From contig CALGNN010000065.1 in assembly GCA_937961455.1 (NCBI GenBank), positions 1 to 33,104 on the forward strand: a stretch of 33,104 nucleotides of DNA, read 5' to 3'. Below the pieces are notes generated by a model that saw only the letters and a list, made by a program, of their open reading frames with translations, had not been told where the DNA came from and ran no database searches. The stretch comes from an uncultured Saprospiraceae bacterium. Its GTDB lineage: Bacteria > Bacteroidota > Bacteroidia > Chitinophagales > Saprospiraceae. Made by a program: the position numbers and the translations under genes. Positions 25,208 to 33,104 of the stretch are shown here, piece by piece (position 1 is the first letter of the stretch; the number at the start of each line of letters is the position of its first letter).

Positions 25208-25636
25208 TTAAAACCAATTTCCTCCAAGTCCCCTGAAGGGCCATGGTATGGAAGCAAGTATGATAATTAATCCTATAAGATAGGTCCAAAATATTCTTTT
25301 GAATTTCGCAGCACCCGTGCGCTTCTTGGAAGTAGAATATCCGACAGATATTAGTATAACAGCTATGACCATCATAAGAATATGTTCCATTCCATAAAAC
25401 CTTGAGACGCTATCTTTCATCCAGCCTTCTGAAAATTGTACCAAGGGACTTATAAAGTATAGAATCAAACCCAAGACAAATTGAAGGTGAACAATACTCA
25501 TGGCAATAAGAGGCATTTTAGAACTAGAAGATTTATCTGATCTCCAATTTGTAAAAGCGTGAACAATTGCCAAGACTAAAAATAATAAGACTAACCATCT
25601 TAATCCAGAATGTGCATGTTTTAGGATATTATACAT
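25208..25636 (-). CDS. Four-helix membrane protein with conserved-looking histidines (cytochrome b-like)
   Basis: 142 aa with four membrane helices at about 12-28, 42-63, 83-101 and 113-131. Histidines lie at 7, 9, 26, 50 and 85, close to or in the helices, in the pattern of a small b-type heme protein; the start HAHSGLRWLVLL is a recurring Bacteroidota signature often labelled cytochrome B. Heme binding is inferred from the histidines only. It is transcribed alone on the minus strand and converges with the PBP1A gene. The upstream side is a 119-base stretch shared with the divergent DinB-like gene. Confidence 0.7.
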   Translation of the reverse strand: MYNILKHAHSGLRWLVLLFLVLAIVHAFTNWRSDKSSSSKMPLIAMSIVHLQFVLGLILYFISPLVQFSEGWMKDSVSRFYGMEHILMMVIAVILISVGYSTSKKRTGAAKFKRIFWTYLIGLIIILASIPWPFRGLGGNWF

Positions 25637-25677
25637 TGTATTTTATTTATATTGGAAATTTAGTTAATAATAACAAC

Positions 25678-25706
25678 TTGTTGAATTAATGAAGCTATTA
25701 TATTTG
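25678..25706 (+). promoter_or_regulatory. Promoter of the DinB/YfiT-like gene (TTG-N18-TATATTTG)
   Basis: TTG (25678-25680), 18 bases, TATATTTG (25699-25706): both parts match the Bacteroidota consensus with correct spacing. Predicted start near 25710, about 45 bases before the TTG start codon at 25756. Confidence 0.6.
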
Positions 25707-25755
25707 AATAGTTGAAATTAAATTCATCAGATTAAAGCAAAACACCATCACAACA

Positions 25756-26277
25756 TTGGAGGACTTAAGATATCCTATAGGCAAATTTTCACCACCCGAA
25801 GTCTTCACTTCAAGTTTTATAGAAGATAGCATCCTTGATATTCAAAACTTCCCCATCGCGATTAGGGAGAAGGTGGAATCAATGCATCAAAATGATTACC
25901 TAAAAGTATATAGAGAAGGTGGTTGGAATGTGCGACAGGTGATACAGCATTGTGCGGATAGCCATTTAAATGCTTTTACCAGATTCAAACTTGCACTAAC
26001 AGAAGATAAACCCACCATTAAAAATTATAATCAGGATGCATGGGTGAAGCGGAAAGAAATGAAGGAAGAACCTATTGAGTGGTCTGTAGCATTTTTGGAA
26101 AACTTGCATTTAAAATGGACCCATATGTTGACTCATATGACTGAAGATGAATTTGCTTTGAAATTTGTTCACCCTGAATTTGAAAAGGAGCTGAGCTTGT
26201 CTTATTTGACTGCATTATATTCTTGGCATTGCAAACATCATTTAGGACATATTGAGCTTGCTTTGTCGGATAAATAG
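25756..26277 (+). CDS. DinB-fold metal-binding protein, YfiT/bacillithiol-transferase-like
   Basis: 173 aa, starting with TTG at 25756; no upstream in-frame ATG exists and the opening residues DLRYPIGKF match the YfiT family start, so the rare start is credible. The four-helix DinB fold carries three metal ligands at the expected places: H65 in VIQHCADSH, and H158 and H162 in SWHCKHHLGH. The family includes bacillithiol S-transferases that detoxify electrophiles, and also uncharacterised hydrolases. Whether this organism makes bacillithiol cannot be seen here. It is preceded by a good promoter and followed after 50 bases by the cyclophilin lipoprotein gene. Confidence 0.85.
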   Translation: MEDLRYPIGKFSPPEVFTSSFIEDSILDIQNFPIAIREKVESMHQNDYLKVYREGGWNVRQVIQHCADSHLNAFTRFKLALTEDKPTIKNYNQDAWVKRKEMKEEPIEWSVAFLENLHLKWTHMLTHMTEDEFALKFVHPEFEKELSLSYLTALYSWHCKHHLGHIELALSDK

Positions 26278-26327
26278 TACAGAATACTTTTTACATTGCA
26301 TTTTAATTAAAAACTTTGGCTATTAAC

Positions 26328-28364
26328 ATGAGCGCATTCTTAAGAAATTTCCAATTACTCTGGATCGTAATCTTTTTGGTTTCGGGAATAAGTTTTTTGG
26401 GCTGTGAACTAAATGAAGCTGAAGAATCACAAATCCAAGAATTGGATTATAGTCTAAAGAATGCTTCCTTAAAAAAAGTTTTCAATCTTCAAGAACAACA
26501 AAATCTAGACAGCCTTTTGTACTATTTACAAAGCGAAGATGTCAATCTTCGTTATGCTGCAGCAAAGGCTTTTGCTTCATTCCAATCGAAGGAAGCTTCC
26601 AAGGCATTAGCTCCTTATCTAAAAGATACCCTGACGGAAATTAGATCAGCTGTCGCATATGCTCTAGGACAAATAGGAGATCCTGAAAATCAAAATGCTT
26701 TAATCCAAGGTATAGAATATTATGATCCAGTAGGAAGACAGGAATCAAATGCACAAATATTGGAAGCTGTAGGGAAGACTGCAGATAAATCCATACTTCA
26801 ATTTTTGGCAACTGCGACAGATGGCTATACCAAAAACGATGTTGCAGCAGTTCTTGGAAGAGCTAGAGGAATTTACCGATTTGCGCTTAGAGGATTGACG
26901 GTTCCTGAAGGTACCCAACTCATGGCAAGTTATGCGGCCAATCCAGATTACCCAACAGATGTAAGAGTGATTGCTGCAAACTACTTATTAAGAGCTAAAG
27001 ACATCAATGTCAATCCACACTTAGATTTAATCAAGGCTACATTAGATAATGAAAACAATCCAAATATTCGAATGGCTTTGGTGATCGCTATGGGTAAATC
27101 TAAATCTAAAAGTGCTGCAGATTATCTTATCAATATGCTTAAGTCCGAAGAAGACTATCGGGTAAGAAATAACATCATTCGAGCATTTTCTAATTTTAAT
27201 TATAAAGATGTAAATACCGCTGTAAAGGAGCATCTTAAAGATCCCAACGTTCAAGTCGCTAATACGGCAGCTGACTATTTTATCAATAAGGGAAATCTCA
27301 ATGGGGCTTTAGCTTATAGATCTTGGTCGAAAGAATCTTATCCAAAATCTGTAAAGTATAAATTGTATAAAGCTGCTAATAAATTTTTGCCTGACTTTTA
27401 CGCCATCACAAAAACCAATATCAATAAGGAACTTAAAACATTATTTAAGACCGAACCCTCGAACTACATAAAGAAGGAAATTCTAAATGCGATGTCGGAA
27501 AGTCCTGACAACTTGAATTTTATTTTCAATGAAGCATTCAAGAGTGAACATCTAGTTTTAAAATCTTCTGCGGCTGAAGCTATAGGACAAATGCTCAAAA
27601 ATCCTGCAATTCCAAAAACCATGACCAGGAGTTCCTATGCCAATTTAAAAAACCGAATGTATAATTATTTAAAGCAGATGATGGCTTCTTCAGATGTTGG
27701 GGCACAGGCAATTGTCGCAACACTGTTTTCTGACGAAGAGAATTATTTTAAAGGTTTAATTAAAGAATCCTCATTCTTAAATACAGCATTAGAAAAACTT
27801 CAATTGCCAAAGGATGTAGAGACGTATAATGAAATTGTAAAAGCAATCAAATTACACAATCCAGATGCTGCAGTGGATATGCACACACCTAAATTTAATC
27901 ATCCAATAGATTGGGATTTATTCGATCAATTGGGAGATGAGCCAATAGCTTCGATTAATACGGACAAGGGAATTATTAAAGTCAAATTATTTAAAGAACA
28001 CGCTCCTGGTTCAGTTGTAAATTTTGTCAGTCTTGCGAGAGATAAATACTATGATGATAAAGTGTTTCATAGAGTAGTGCCTAACTTTGTTGTACAGGCA
28101 GGTTGTTCGAGAGGAGATGGTTATGGCTCTTTAGATTATTCTATAAGGTCAGAGTTGAATACTTCTTATTATGACGATGAGGGGTATATTGGAATGGCTT
28201 CCGCTGGATTGCATACAGAATCAACACAGTGGTTTATAACACATTCTCCAACTCCTCATTTAGATGGAAGATATACTTTGTTTGGTAAGGTACTTGAAGG
28301 GATGGATGTAGTCCACGCATTAGAAATTGGAGATAAAATAAATTCAATAAATATAGCAGAATAG
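26328..28364 (+). CDS. HEAT-repeat lipoprotein fused to a cyclophilin peptidyl-prolyl isomerase
   Basis: 678 aa from ATG 26328 (the frame also opens at TTG 26316). The signal peptide ends in a lipobox (ISFLGC), so the protein is lipid-anchored and exported. Residues about 40-520 hold HEAT-like helical repeats (for example VNLRYAAAKAFASF and IRSAVAYALGQIGD). The cyclophilin domain is 540-678 with FHRVVPNFVVQAG (catalytic Arg 582), STQWFITHSPTPHLDG and YTLFGKV, so proline isomerase activity is likely. HEAT repeats may hold client proteins. The stop codon directly abuts the gcvT start codon (TAG-ATG), suggesting shared transcription without an obvious functional tie. Confidence 0.88.
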   Translation: MSAFLRNFQLLWIVIFLVSGISFLGCELNEAEESQIQELDYSLKNASLKKVFNLQEQQNLDSLLYYLQSEDVNLRYAAAKAFASFQSKEASKALAPYLKDTLTEIRSAVAYALGQIGDPENQNALIQGIEYYDPVGRQESNAQILEAVGKTADKSILQFLATATDGYTKNDVAAVLGRARGIYRFALRGLTVPEGTQLMASYAANPDYPTDVRVIAANYLLRAKDINVNPHLDLIKATLDNENNPNIRMALVIAMGKSKSKSAADYLINMLKSEEDYRVRNNIIRAFSNFNYKDVNTAVKEHLKDPNVQVANTAADYFINKGNLNGALAYRSWSKESYPKSVKYKLYKAANKFLPDFYAITKTNINKELKTLFKTEPSNYIKKEILNAMSESPDNLNFIFNEAFKSEHLVLKSSAAEAIGQMLKNPAIPKTMTRSSYANLKNRMYNYLKQMMASSDVGAQAIVATLFSDEENYFKGLIKESSFLNTALEKLQLPKDVETYNEIVKAIKLHNPDAAVDMHTPKFNHPIDWDLFDQLGDEPIASINTDKGIIKVKLFKEHAPGSVVNFVSLARDKYYDDKVFHRVVPNFVVQAGCSRGDGYGSLDYSIRSELNTSYYDDEGYIGMASAGLHTESTQWFITHSPTPHLDGRYTLFGKVLEGMDVVHALEIGDKINSINIAE

Positions 28365-29462
28365 ATGAAGGAAACATTTTTAAAATCAAGACATGAAGCC
28401 TTAGGTGCTAAAATGGTGGATTTTGCAGGATTTAATATGCCTGTTTATTACAGTTCGATAAAAGAGGAGCATTTAGCCGTAAGAAATCATGCGGGGATAT
28501 TTGATGTTTCACACATGGGAGAATTTCATTTGAAAGGAATTGGGGCCTTGGATCTCATACAGAAAATTTGCTCTAATGATGCTTCAAAATTAGCTATTGG
28601 CCAAGCACAATATTCTTGCTTTCCAAATGGAGAAGGAGGAATCGTTGACGATTTATTGGTATATCGAATGCCAGAAGAAGATGGAGTTCCTGTTTATATG
28701 CTAGTCGTAAATGCAGGCAATATCGAAAAGGATTGGAACTGGGTTAATCAACATAATAAGCGTGCTGTGACCATTGTAGATTTATCTGACAACATGTCTT
28801 TGCTTGCAATTCAAGGGCCAAAGGCTAAGGGTATTTTGCAGCGTTTGACAAAAACAGATTTGAATGATATTCCATTTTACCACTTTACAAAAGGAGATGT
28901 TGGCAAATCAGAGAATGTGATTATTTCTAATACAGGTTATACAGGATCTGGTGGATTCGAAATTTATTGCAGCAATTCACAAGTTGACGAATTATGGGAT
29001 GAGATCTTGGAAGCCGGTGCAAGTGATGGTTTGATTCCAACAGGATTAGGTGCCAGGGATACTTTGAGGCTTGAAATGGGTTATTGTCTTTATGGGAATG
29101 ATATAACAGACAAAACCTCACCTATAGAAGCTGGATTGTCTTGGATCACCAAAACATATAAAAAGACATTGATTGATCGTGCACTCTATAAGGTTCAAAA
29201 GAATAAAGGCGTAGATCGTAAACTTGCAGGGTTTAAAGTGCATGATCGGAGAGTACCTAGGCAAGGTTATGAAATTAAGAATATCGAAGGAGAAAATATA
29301 GGTGTCGTTACTTCTGGTACCTTGTCACCCTCACTTGAAATACCAATTGGAATGGCATATATTGATGTTGCATATTTAGATGAGGGAACAAAAATATTGG
29401 TTGATACTGGAAGAAAAACTTTAGAGGCAGAAGTGTGTAAAATGCCTTTTTACAAAAATTAA
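28365..29462 (+). CDS. gcvT: Aminomethyltransferase, glycine cleavage T protein
   Basis: 365 aa, normal length. GcvT takes the aminomethyl group from lipoyl-GcvH and yields ammonia and methylene-tetrahydrofolate. Recognised by the opening MVDFAGFNMPVYYSSI, IFDVSHMGEF, SLLAIQGPKA, NTGYTGSGGFEIY, the GARDTLRLEMGYCLYGNDIT segment with the folate-site residues, and the C-terminal GTLSPSLEIPIGMAYI. It starts at the base after the stop of the cyclophilin lipoprotein gene. gcvH and gcvP are not in the window, so the system is split in this genome. A GbsR-type regulator gene follows after 71 bases. Confidence 0.96.
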   Translation: MKETFLKSRHEALGAKMVDFAGFNMPVYYSSIKEEHLAVRNHAGIFDVSHMGEFHLKGIGALDLIQKICSNDASKLAIGQAQYSCFPNGEGGIVDDLLVYRMPEEDGVPVYMLVVNAGNIEKDWNWVNQHNKRAVTIVDLSDNMSLLAIQGPKAKGILQRLTKTDLNDIPFYHFTKGDVGKSENVIISNTGYTGSGGFEIYCSNSQVDELWDEILEAGASDGLIPTGLGARDTLRLEMGYCLYGNDITDKTSPIEAGLSWITKTYKKTLIDRALYKVQKNKGVDRKLAGFKVHDRRVPRQGYEIKNIEGENIGVVTSGTLSPSLEIPIGMAYIDVAYLDEGTKILVDTGRKTLEAEVCKMPFYKN

Positions 29463-29533
29463 TTAAATCTGGCTTAAACAATTAGCTAGCTTATTCTATT
29501 ATTATTGCATCCAAAACTAACGCAAGGTCTTTA

Positions 29534-30034
29534 ATGGAAATAGAAAGTGGCAAATTAAAATTTATTGAAGAATGGGGAAAATTAGGTACTCAATGGGGTA
29601 TCAATAGAACCATGGCTCAAATCCATGCGCTACTTTTAGTTTGTCCAGAACCCTTATGTGCCGAAGATATCATGGAAGAATTAGACATTTCAAGAGGGAA
29701 TGCTAATATGAATATCAGAGCCCTTATTGATTGGGGATTATTATACAAAGAACACATCAAAGGCAAGCGTAAAGAATACTTCAGAGCGGAAAAAGATATG
29801 TTTATCGTTTTTAAGCAAATTATTCTACAAAGACGAAAGAAAGAACTAGATCCATTATTGAAAATGGTCAATGAACTGAGCCATGTAAGGTCTGATTGCA
29901 ATCAATCTGAAGAATTTTGCAATGTGTTACAAGACATTCGTACTTTTTCTGTAAAAGCAGATACCGCTTTGACAACCCTCCTCGAAACTGAATCAAATTG
30001 GATTTCTAACATTTTTTTCAAAATGATTCGTTAG
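29534..30034 (+). CDS. GbsR/MarR-family transcriptional regulator
   Basis: 166 aa with a winged-helix HTH (about 15-95). The family start FIEEWGKLGTQWGINRTMAQ, the recognition part DISRGNANMNIRALIDWGLL and the wing HIKGKRKEYFRAE identify GbsR-like members, known in Bacillus for choline-responsive control. The C-terminal third is helical and probably dimerises. Its inducer is unknown and no betaine genes are near. It is likely the first gene of a run with DUF1015 (41 bases on) and the amidohydrolase, although TATTTTTG at 30041-30048 could also start the next gene separately. Confidence 0.88.
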   Translation: MEIESGKLKFIEEWGKLGTQWGINRTMAQIHALLLVCPEPLCAEDIMEELDISRGNANMNIRALIDWGLLYKEHIKGKRKEYFRAEKDMFIVFKQIILQRRKKELDPLLKMVNELSHVRSDCNQSEEFCNVLQDIRTFSVKADTALTTLLETESNWISNIFFKMIR

Positions 30035-30040
30035 GAATTC

Positions 30041-30048
30041 TATTTTTG
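30041..30048 (+). promoter_or_regulatory. Candidate -7 element (TATTTTTG) before the DUF1015 gene
   Basis: Matches TAnnTTTG, 27 bases before the start codon at 30076. No TTG at the expected upstream distance, so it is a weak call. Confidence 0.3.
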
Positions 30049-30075
30049 TCCCTTACTTTCGTTTAGTTTTAATTT

Positions 30076-31179
30076 ATGCTCTTACATCCATTTAAGGCTA
30101 CGCTGCCTAGTGTCAAGAATATTGTTGATCTAGCTGGTTATTTTGATCAGGTTAAAAAAAAGTATGGGTCATTTAAAGATCAATCCTTTTTCACTGAAGA
30201 AACGGTGCCATCCTATTTTATTTATAAAATTGCTTTTGAAAATAGATCCTTTATATCACTTGTTGCATCTATAGATATTCAAGACTATATCGATGCTAAA
30301 GTGCTGAAGCATGAAAAGACACTTGCAGAGAAAAAGGAAAAATCAAAAAAGTATATCGAGAGGGAAGGAGTGATTATGAAACCTCCATTGATTATATGTG
30401 AAGTCAATCCTGGTCTAAGCAGATATGTAAATGATTATTTGATGAACCATGAAACCTTACTTGAAATTCAGAACACTGCCGATCATTCTACCCATTCCGT
30501 TTGGCAAATTTCAGATAAAGAAGAAATGGCAAATTTGCAAAATACAATAAAGGAACATCCTGATAAATTTTACATTGCTGATGGGCACCATCGTTTTGCT
30601 GGTTTTGCAGATTTATATAAAAATAGTGCCTTAAAAGATACCTATACAAGAATCCCATGTGTTGTAATGGATTTTGGAGATGTAGAAATTCATCCCTTTA
30701 ATAGATTGTTGAAATTGCCAACAGACTGGGATGAAGAAAATTTCATAAAATCACTTGATAGCTATTTTCACGTAGTTGAAAAAACCGATGATCGATTATA
30801 TACCAATAAGTTTGAAATCACAATGATTTTAAAGGATCGTAATTTTCAATTAAAATGGAAGGAAGAAGTTTTATCAAATGAAGCTGATGATATTTTGTTT
30901 GATGCCTCATTATTGGACAAGCATGTCTTTTCAAACTTATTGGGGATGTCAGAGCTTGACAAAGAGTCTAAAATCAACTTTATACCATCCTACAATGATT
31001 TGAGGTTTTATAAAAAGAAAATTGAAAAGAAATTTCCTGCAGTGGTTTTTTTAATTTACCCTGTCGCTGAAACTGAATGGAAAACAGTTTCAGATAATTT
31101 CGAAACCCTACCTCCTAAATCTACCTTTATCTTACCAAGAATTGAAGATGGTTTATTTATTAAATCACTAGAAGCATAA
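30076..31179 (+). CDS. DUF1015 family protein
   Basis: 367 aa. The hallmark IADGHHRFAGF motif is present near residue 170, with the opening LHPFKATLPSVKNIVDLAGYFD and the middle part VVMDFGDVEIHPFNRLL also typical. The biochemical role is not known; in other bacteria such genes often lie near serine biosynthesis genes, which are absent here. The protein is somewhat shorter than many members (about 400 aa) because its first segment is compact. Its stop overlaps the start of the amidohydrolase gene by one base (TAATG), so the two are translationally coupled. Confidence 0.9.
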   Translation: MLLHPFKATLPSVKNIVDLAGYFDQVKKKYGSFKDQSFFTEETVPSYFIYKIAFENRSFISLVASIDIQDYIDAKVLKHEKTLAEKKEKSKKYIEREGVIMKPPLIICEVNPGLSRYVNDYLMNHETLLEIQNTADHSTHSVWQISDKEEMANLQNTIKEHPDKFYIADGHHRFAGFADLYKNSALKDTYTRIPCVVMDFGDVEIHPFNRLLKLPTDWDEENFIKSLDSYFHVVEKTDDRLYTNKFEITMILKDRNFQLKWKEEVLSNEADDILFDASLLDKHVFSNLLGMSELDKESKINFIPSYNDLRFYKKKIEKKFPAVVFLIYPVAETEWKTVSDNFETLPPKSTFILPRIEDGLFIKSLEA

Positions 31180-32360
31180 TGAGAAAAATTTCAGCTAATT
31201 GGATATTGCCGATCAATTCAAGTCCTATCAAGAAAGGGACCCTCATATGTGATGACCAAGGAACCATCCAAGATATTTTAACAGAAGCAAATCGTCCACC
31301 TGATGTTGAGCAATTAGATGGCATGTTGGTTCCTGGTTTTGTAAATACCCATTGCCATCTTGAACTCTCTCATCTAAAAGGGATTGCACCGAGTGGTACA
31401 GGCCTGATATCTTTTATTACAAAGGTTGTACAAAATCGTGATCATGATTCATCAGTCATTTTGAAAGCGATAGAAGATTATGAAAATCACATGATCGAAA
31501 ATGGAATTGTAGCAGTCGGCGATATTTCTAACACCTCAGATACGGCTACTCAAAAAGCGAAAGGCAATCTCTATTATCATACTTTTTTAGAGATGTTTGA
31601 TATGATGGATGAAGCTCAAGCTGATCAAACATTTAAACAGTACGATGAAGCTTATAATAAATTTGCAACTCATTCAAAACATAAGATAAGTGCTGTTCCG
31701 CATGCTCCTTATTCCGTATCGCCTAAGCTCTATGAATTGATCAATGCAAAGAATAAGGCAAATGAGATAACAGTAAGCATTCACAATCAGGAATCTTTAG
31801 CAGAAAATGAATACGTCAAGTTTGGAACAGGCGCATTCAAAACATTGTTTACCTCCTTTGGTGTAAATTTGGAAGGCTTCAAACCCATCGGCAAAAATTC
31901 CATTCACTTTGCACTACAGCATTTAGATTCGAGCAAAAAAACTTTGTTTGTGCATAATACGCAATCAAGTAGAGAAGATATTCAGGCAGCCATTGATTGG
32001 GGTCAAGAAGTATTTTGGGCAAGCTGTGCCAATGCAAATTTATACATTGAAAATCGCTTGCCAGATTATCAAAGTTTTCTGGACGCGGGTGCCACCATGA
32101 CTATTGGAACGGATAGTATTATGTCTAACTGGACGCTTTCTGTGCTTGATGAAATGAAAGCTATTTTAAAATATAAGGCTTATCTAAATTTTGAAACGGT
32201 CTTAGAATGGGCCACTATTAATGGAGCTAGAGCTTTAGGATTTGAAAAACAATTGGGCTCATTCGAAATAGGTAAAGCCCCAGGTGTGAATTTATTGACT
32301 CAAGAAGATGCTCACGCAATTAGCATCAATGAACACACCAAACTAAGTCGCGTCATATAG
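31179..32360 (+). CDS. Amidohydrolase (COG0402-type deaminase, possibly aminofutalosine deaminase)
   Basis: 393 aa. Metal-dependent hydrolase of the deaminase type: HxH motif in VNTHCHLELSH, the third His with Glu in SIHNQES, the further His in LFVHNT and the catalytic Asp in GTDS (near 305). A small beta domain at both ends is also in place. The THCHLELSHLKG version resembles enzymes linked to the futalosine route of menaquinone synthesis, but no mqn gene is in the window, so this stays a possibility; other purine-like substrates are open. It is coupled to the DUF1015 gene by a one-base overlap. Its 3' end overlaps the convergent GSCFA gene by eight bases. Confidence 0.82.
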   Translation: MRKISANWILPINSSPIKKGTLICDDQGTIQDILTEANRPPDVEQLDGMLVPGFVNTHCHLELSHLKGIAPSGTGLISFITKVVQNRDHDSSVILKAIEDYENHMIENGIVAVGDISNTSDTATQKAKGNLYYHTFLEMFDMMDEAQADQTFKQYDEAYNKFATHSKHKISAVPHAPYSVSPKLYELINAKNKANEITVSIHNQESLAENEYVKFGTGAFKTLFTSFGVNLEGFKPIGKNSIHFALQHLDSSKKTLFVHNTQSSREDIQAAIDWGQEVFWASCANANLYIENRLPDYQSFLDAGATMTIGTDSIMSNWTLSVLDEMKAILKYKAYLNFETVLEWATINGARALGFEKQLGSFEIGKAPGVNLLTQEDAHAISINEHTKLSRVI

Positions 32361-33104
32361 TCAATCGGTCTTCGATAATTTTCACCTCATTAGAAAAATC
32401 TATAGTAGGATTTCTTTTTTGTAAATCACTTATTTGATTCAAGACCTTTTGTAAGTGATTTTTATAATTCGTGGTGTCAGCGAAATGGGATTTGTGATTG
32501 ATGCTTTTTTGAATTTTGACAATTTGTTCATTGAGCTTGATCGTAGCCTCATCAAAATAACAAGAGCTAAAACTGTTAGCAATGTATTGTATTGCAGTCT
32601 CATTAGGATGCAACATATCCTGTGTATAAAAACGATAATCTCTTAGCTCATCCATCAATAATTCGTAAGAAGGAAAATAGCTTACATGATCAAATTCTTT
32701 ACTAAGGTGCTCCGTTAAAAGTAAGAGTACCGCTTTACTCAAATTATTTTGTCGAAATCCATTTTTTGCATGTCTGATTGGGCTTACAGTTAGTATGATT
32801 TGAATATTTGGATTGTATGATTTAAGTTTTTCGATGCATGACTTCCAAATTTTGGACAGACTTTCTAAATGCAAGCTTTTTTTATTAAAAAGTTTCGCAT
32901 CCATTTTATGACAATTAGCCACTATTTCTTCATTAGCATTTAATTGGTATACAATGGATGTACCAAATGAAATGATCAAATATTTACATTCTTTTAGATT
33001 ATTGTGGCCTTGTCTCAGAATATTTTCAATCTTTGTCATCAGTTGATCTTTGTTGAAGTCATTAACAGCACTATGAAATTGATAATGAAAACTTCTTTCA
33101 GAGT
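32353..33104 (-). CDS. GSCFA domain protein (partial, 5' end outside window)
   Basis: The C-terminal ~250 residues are present. The frame stays open upstream of the ATG at 33039 to the window end, with in-frame residues ERSFHYQFHSAVNDFN that look like genuine protein, so the true start lies beyond 33104. GSCFA features: LIISFGTSIVYQL, VANCHKMDAKLF, ILTVSPIRH and a later DMLHPNETAIQYI, where Ser/Asp/His make a GDSL/SGNH-hydrolase-like arrangement. Such enzymes may act on acyl or polysaccharide esters; the substrate is unknown. A C-terminal coiled-coil-like tail follows (about the last 60 residues). Confidence 0.88.
   Translation of the reverse strand, partial: SERSFHYQFHSAVNDFNKDQLMTKIENILRQGHNNLKECKYLIISFGTSIVYQLNANEEIVANCHKMDAKLFNKKSLHLESLSKIWKSCIEKLKSYNPNIQIILTVSPIRHAKNGFRQNNLSKAVLLLLTEHLSKEFDHVSYFPSYELLMDELRDYRFYTQDMLHPNETAIQYIANSFSSCYFDEATIKLNEQIVKIQKSINHKSHFADTTNYKNHLQKVLNQISDLQKRNPTIDFSNEVKIIEDRLTI

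Overview
The window reads as chromosomal DNA of a Bacteroidota bacterium, most likely the Saprospiria/Chitinophagia side of the phylum. Supporting signs are low GC, no Shine-Dalgarno-like leaders, A-rich bases before start codons, several TAnnTTTG-type promoter elements (some with a TTG about 17-19 bases upstream), a secreted protein with a C-terminal type IX secretion (T9SS) sorting domain, a TPR-histidine kinase of the DesK/LiaS type, a GSCFA protein, DUF4197 and a FG-GAP/ASPIC protein. The species cannot be fixed from the sequence alone. No tRNA, CRISPR array, transposase or prophage module was seen.

Layout. 1-725: the 3' end of a 23S rRNA gene, a 5S rRNA gene and a rho-independent terminator. 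755-6846, minus strand: a small orphan protein gene with its own terminator and a palindromic upstream site, then a signalling cluster made of a LuxR-type response regulator, a T9SS-exported cohesin-like protein, a TPR-histidine kinase, a degenerate kinase-like protein and an exported protein with an intramolecular chaperone (S74) domain. 6847-7195: a gene-free stretch with crossing inverted repeats. 7196-13918, plus strand: a small membrane protein, an AhpD-like protein, a large polytopic membrane protein, a PcrA/UvrD helicase, a LuxR-HTH-only regulator and epoxyqueuosine reductase (queG). 13931-17875, minus strand: a GtrB-like glycosyltransferase, a FG-GAP/ASPIC exported protein, a DUF4197 lipoprotein and dihydroneopterin aldolase (folB). 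17951-20485, plus strand: glutaryl-CoA dehydrogenase and an OmpA-family protein. 20495-21484, minus strand: PhoH. 21563-25201, plus strand: a SAM-hydrolase-like protein, a monooxygenase-like protein and a class A penicillin-binding protein, packed as an operon. 25208-25636, minus strand: a four-helix His-rich membrane protein. 25756-32360, plus strand: a DinB/YfiT-like protein, a HEAT-repeat cyclophilin lipoprotein, gcvT, a GbsR/MarR regulator, a DUF1015 protein and an amidohydrolase. 32353-33104, minus strand: a GSCFA protein running off the window.

Most genes are ordinary core functions (translation, DNA repair, tRNA modification, folate and glycine one-carbon metabolism, cell wall synthesis, lysine/tryptophan catabolism). 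The part most likely to hold something undescribed is 808-5444. There an active-looking sensor kinase is preceded by a relative that has lost the kinase residues, and a surface-exported protein sits between kinase and regulator. Next to the regulator is a small protein gene whose candidate promoter has a weak -33 region and a perfect inverted repeat at about -43, where an activator would bind. The link between regulator and small gene is inference. Start codons were moved from the longest frame in several genes, as noted in each entry.
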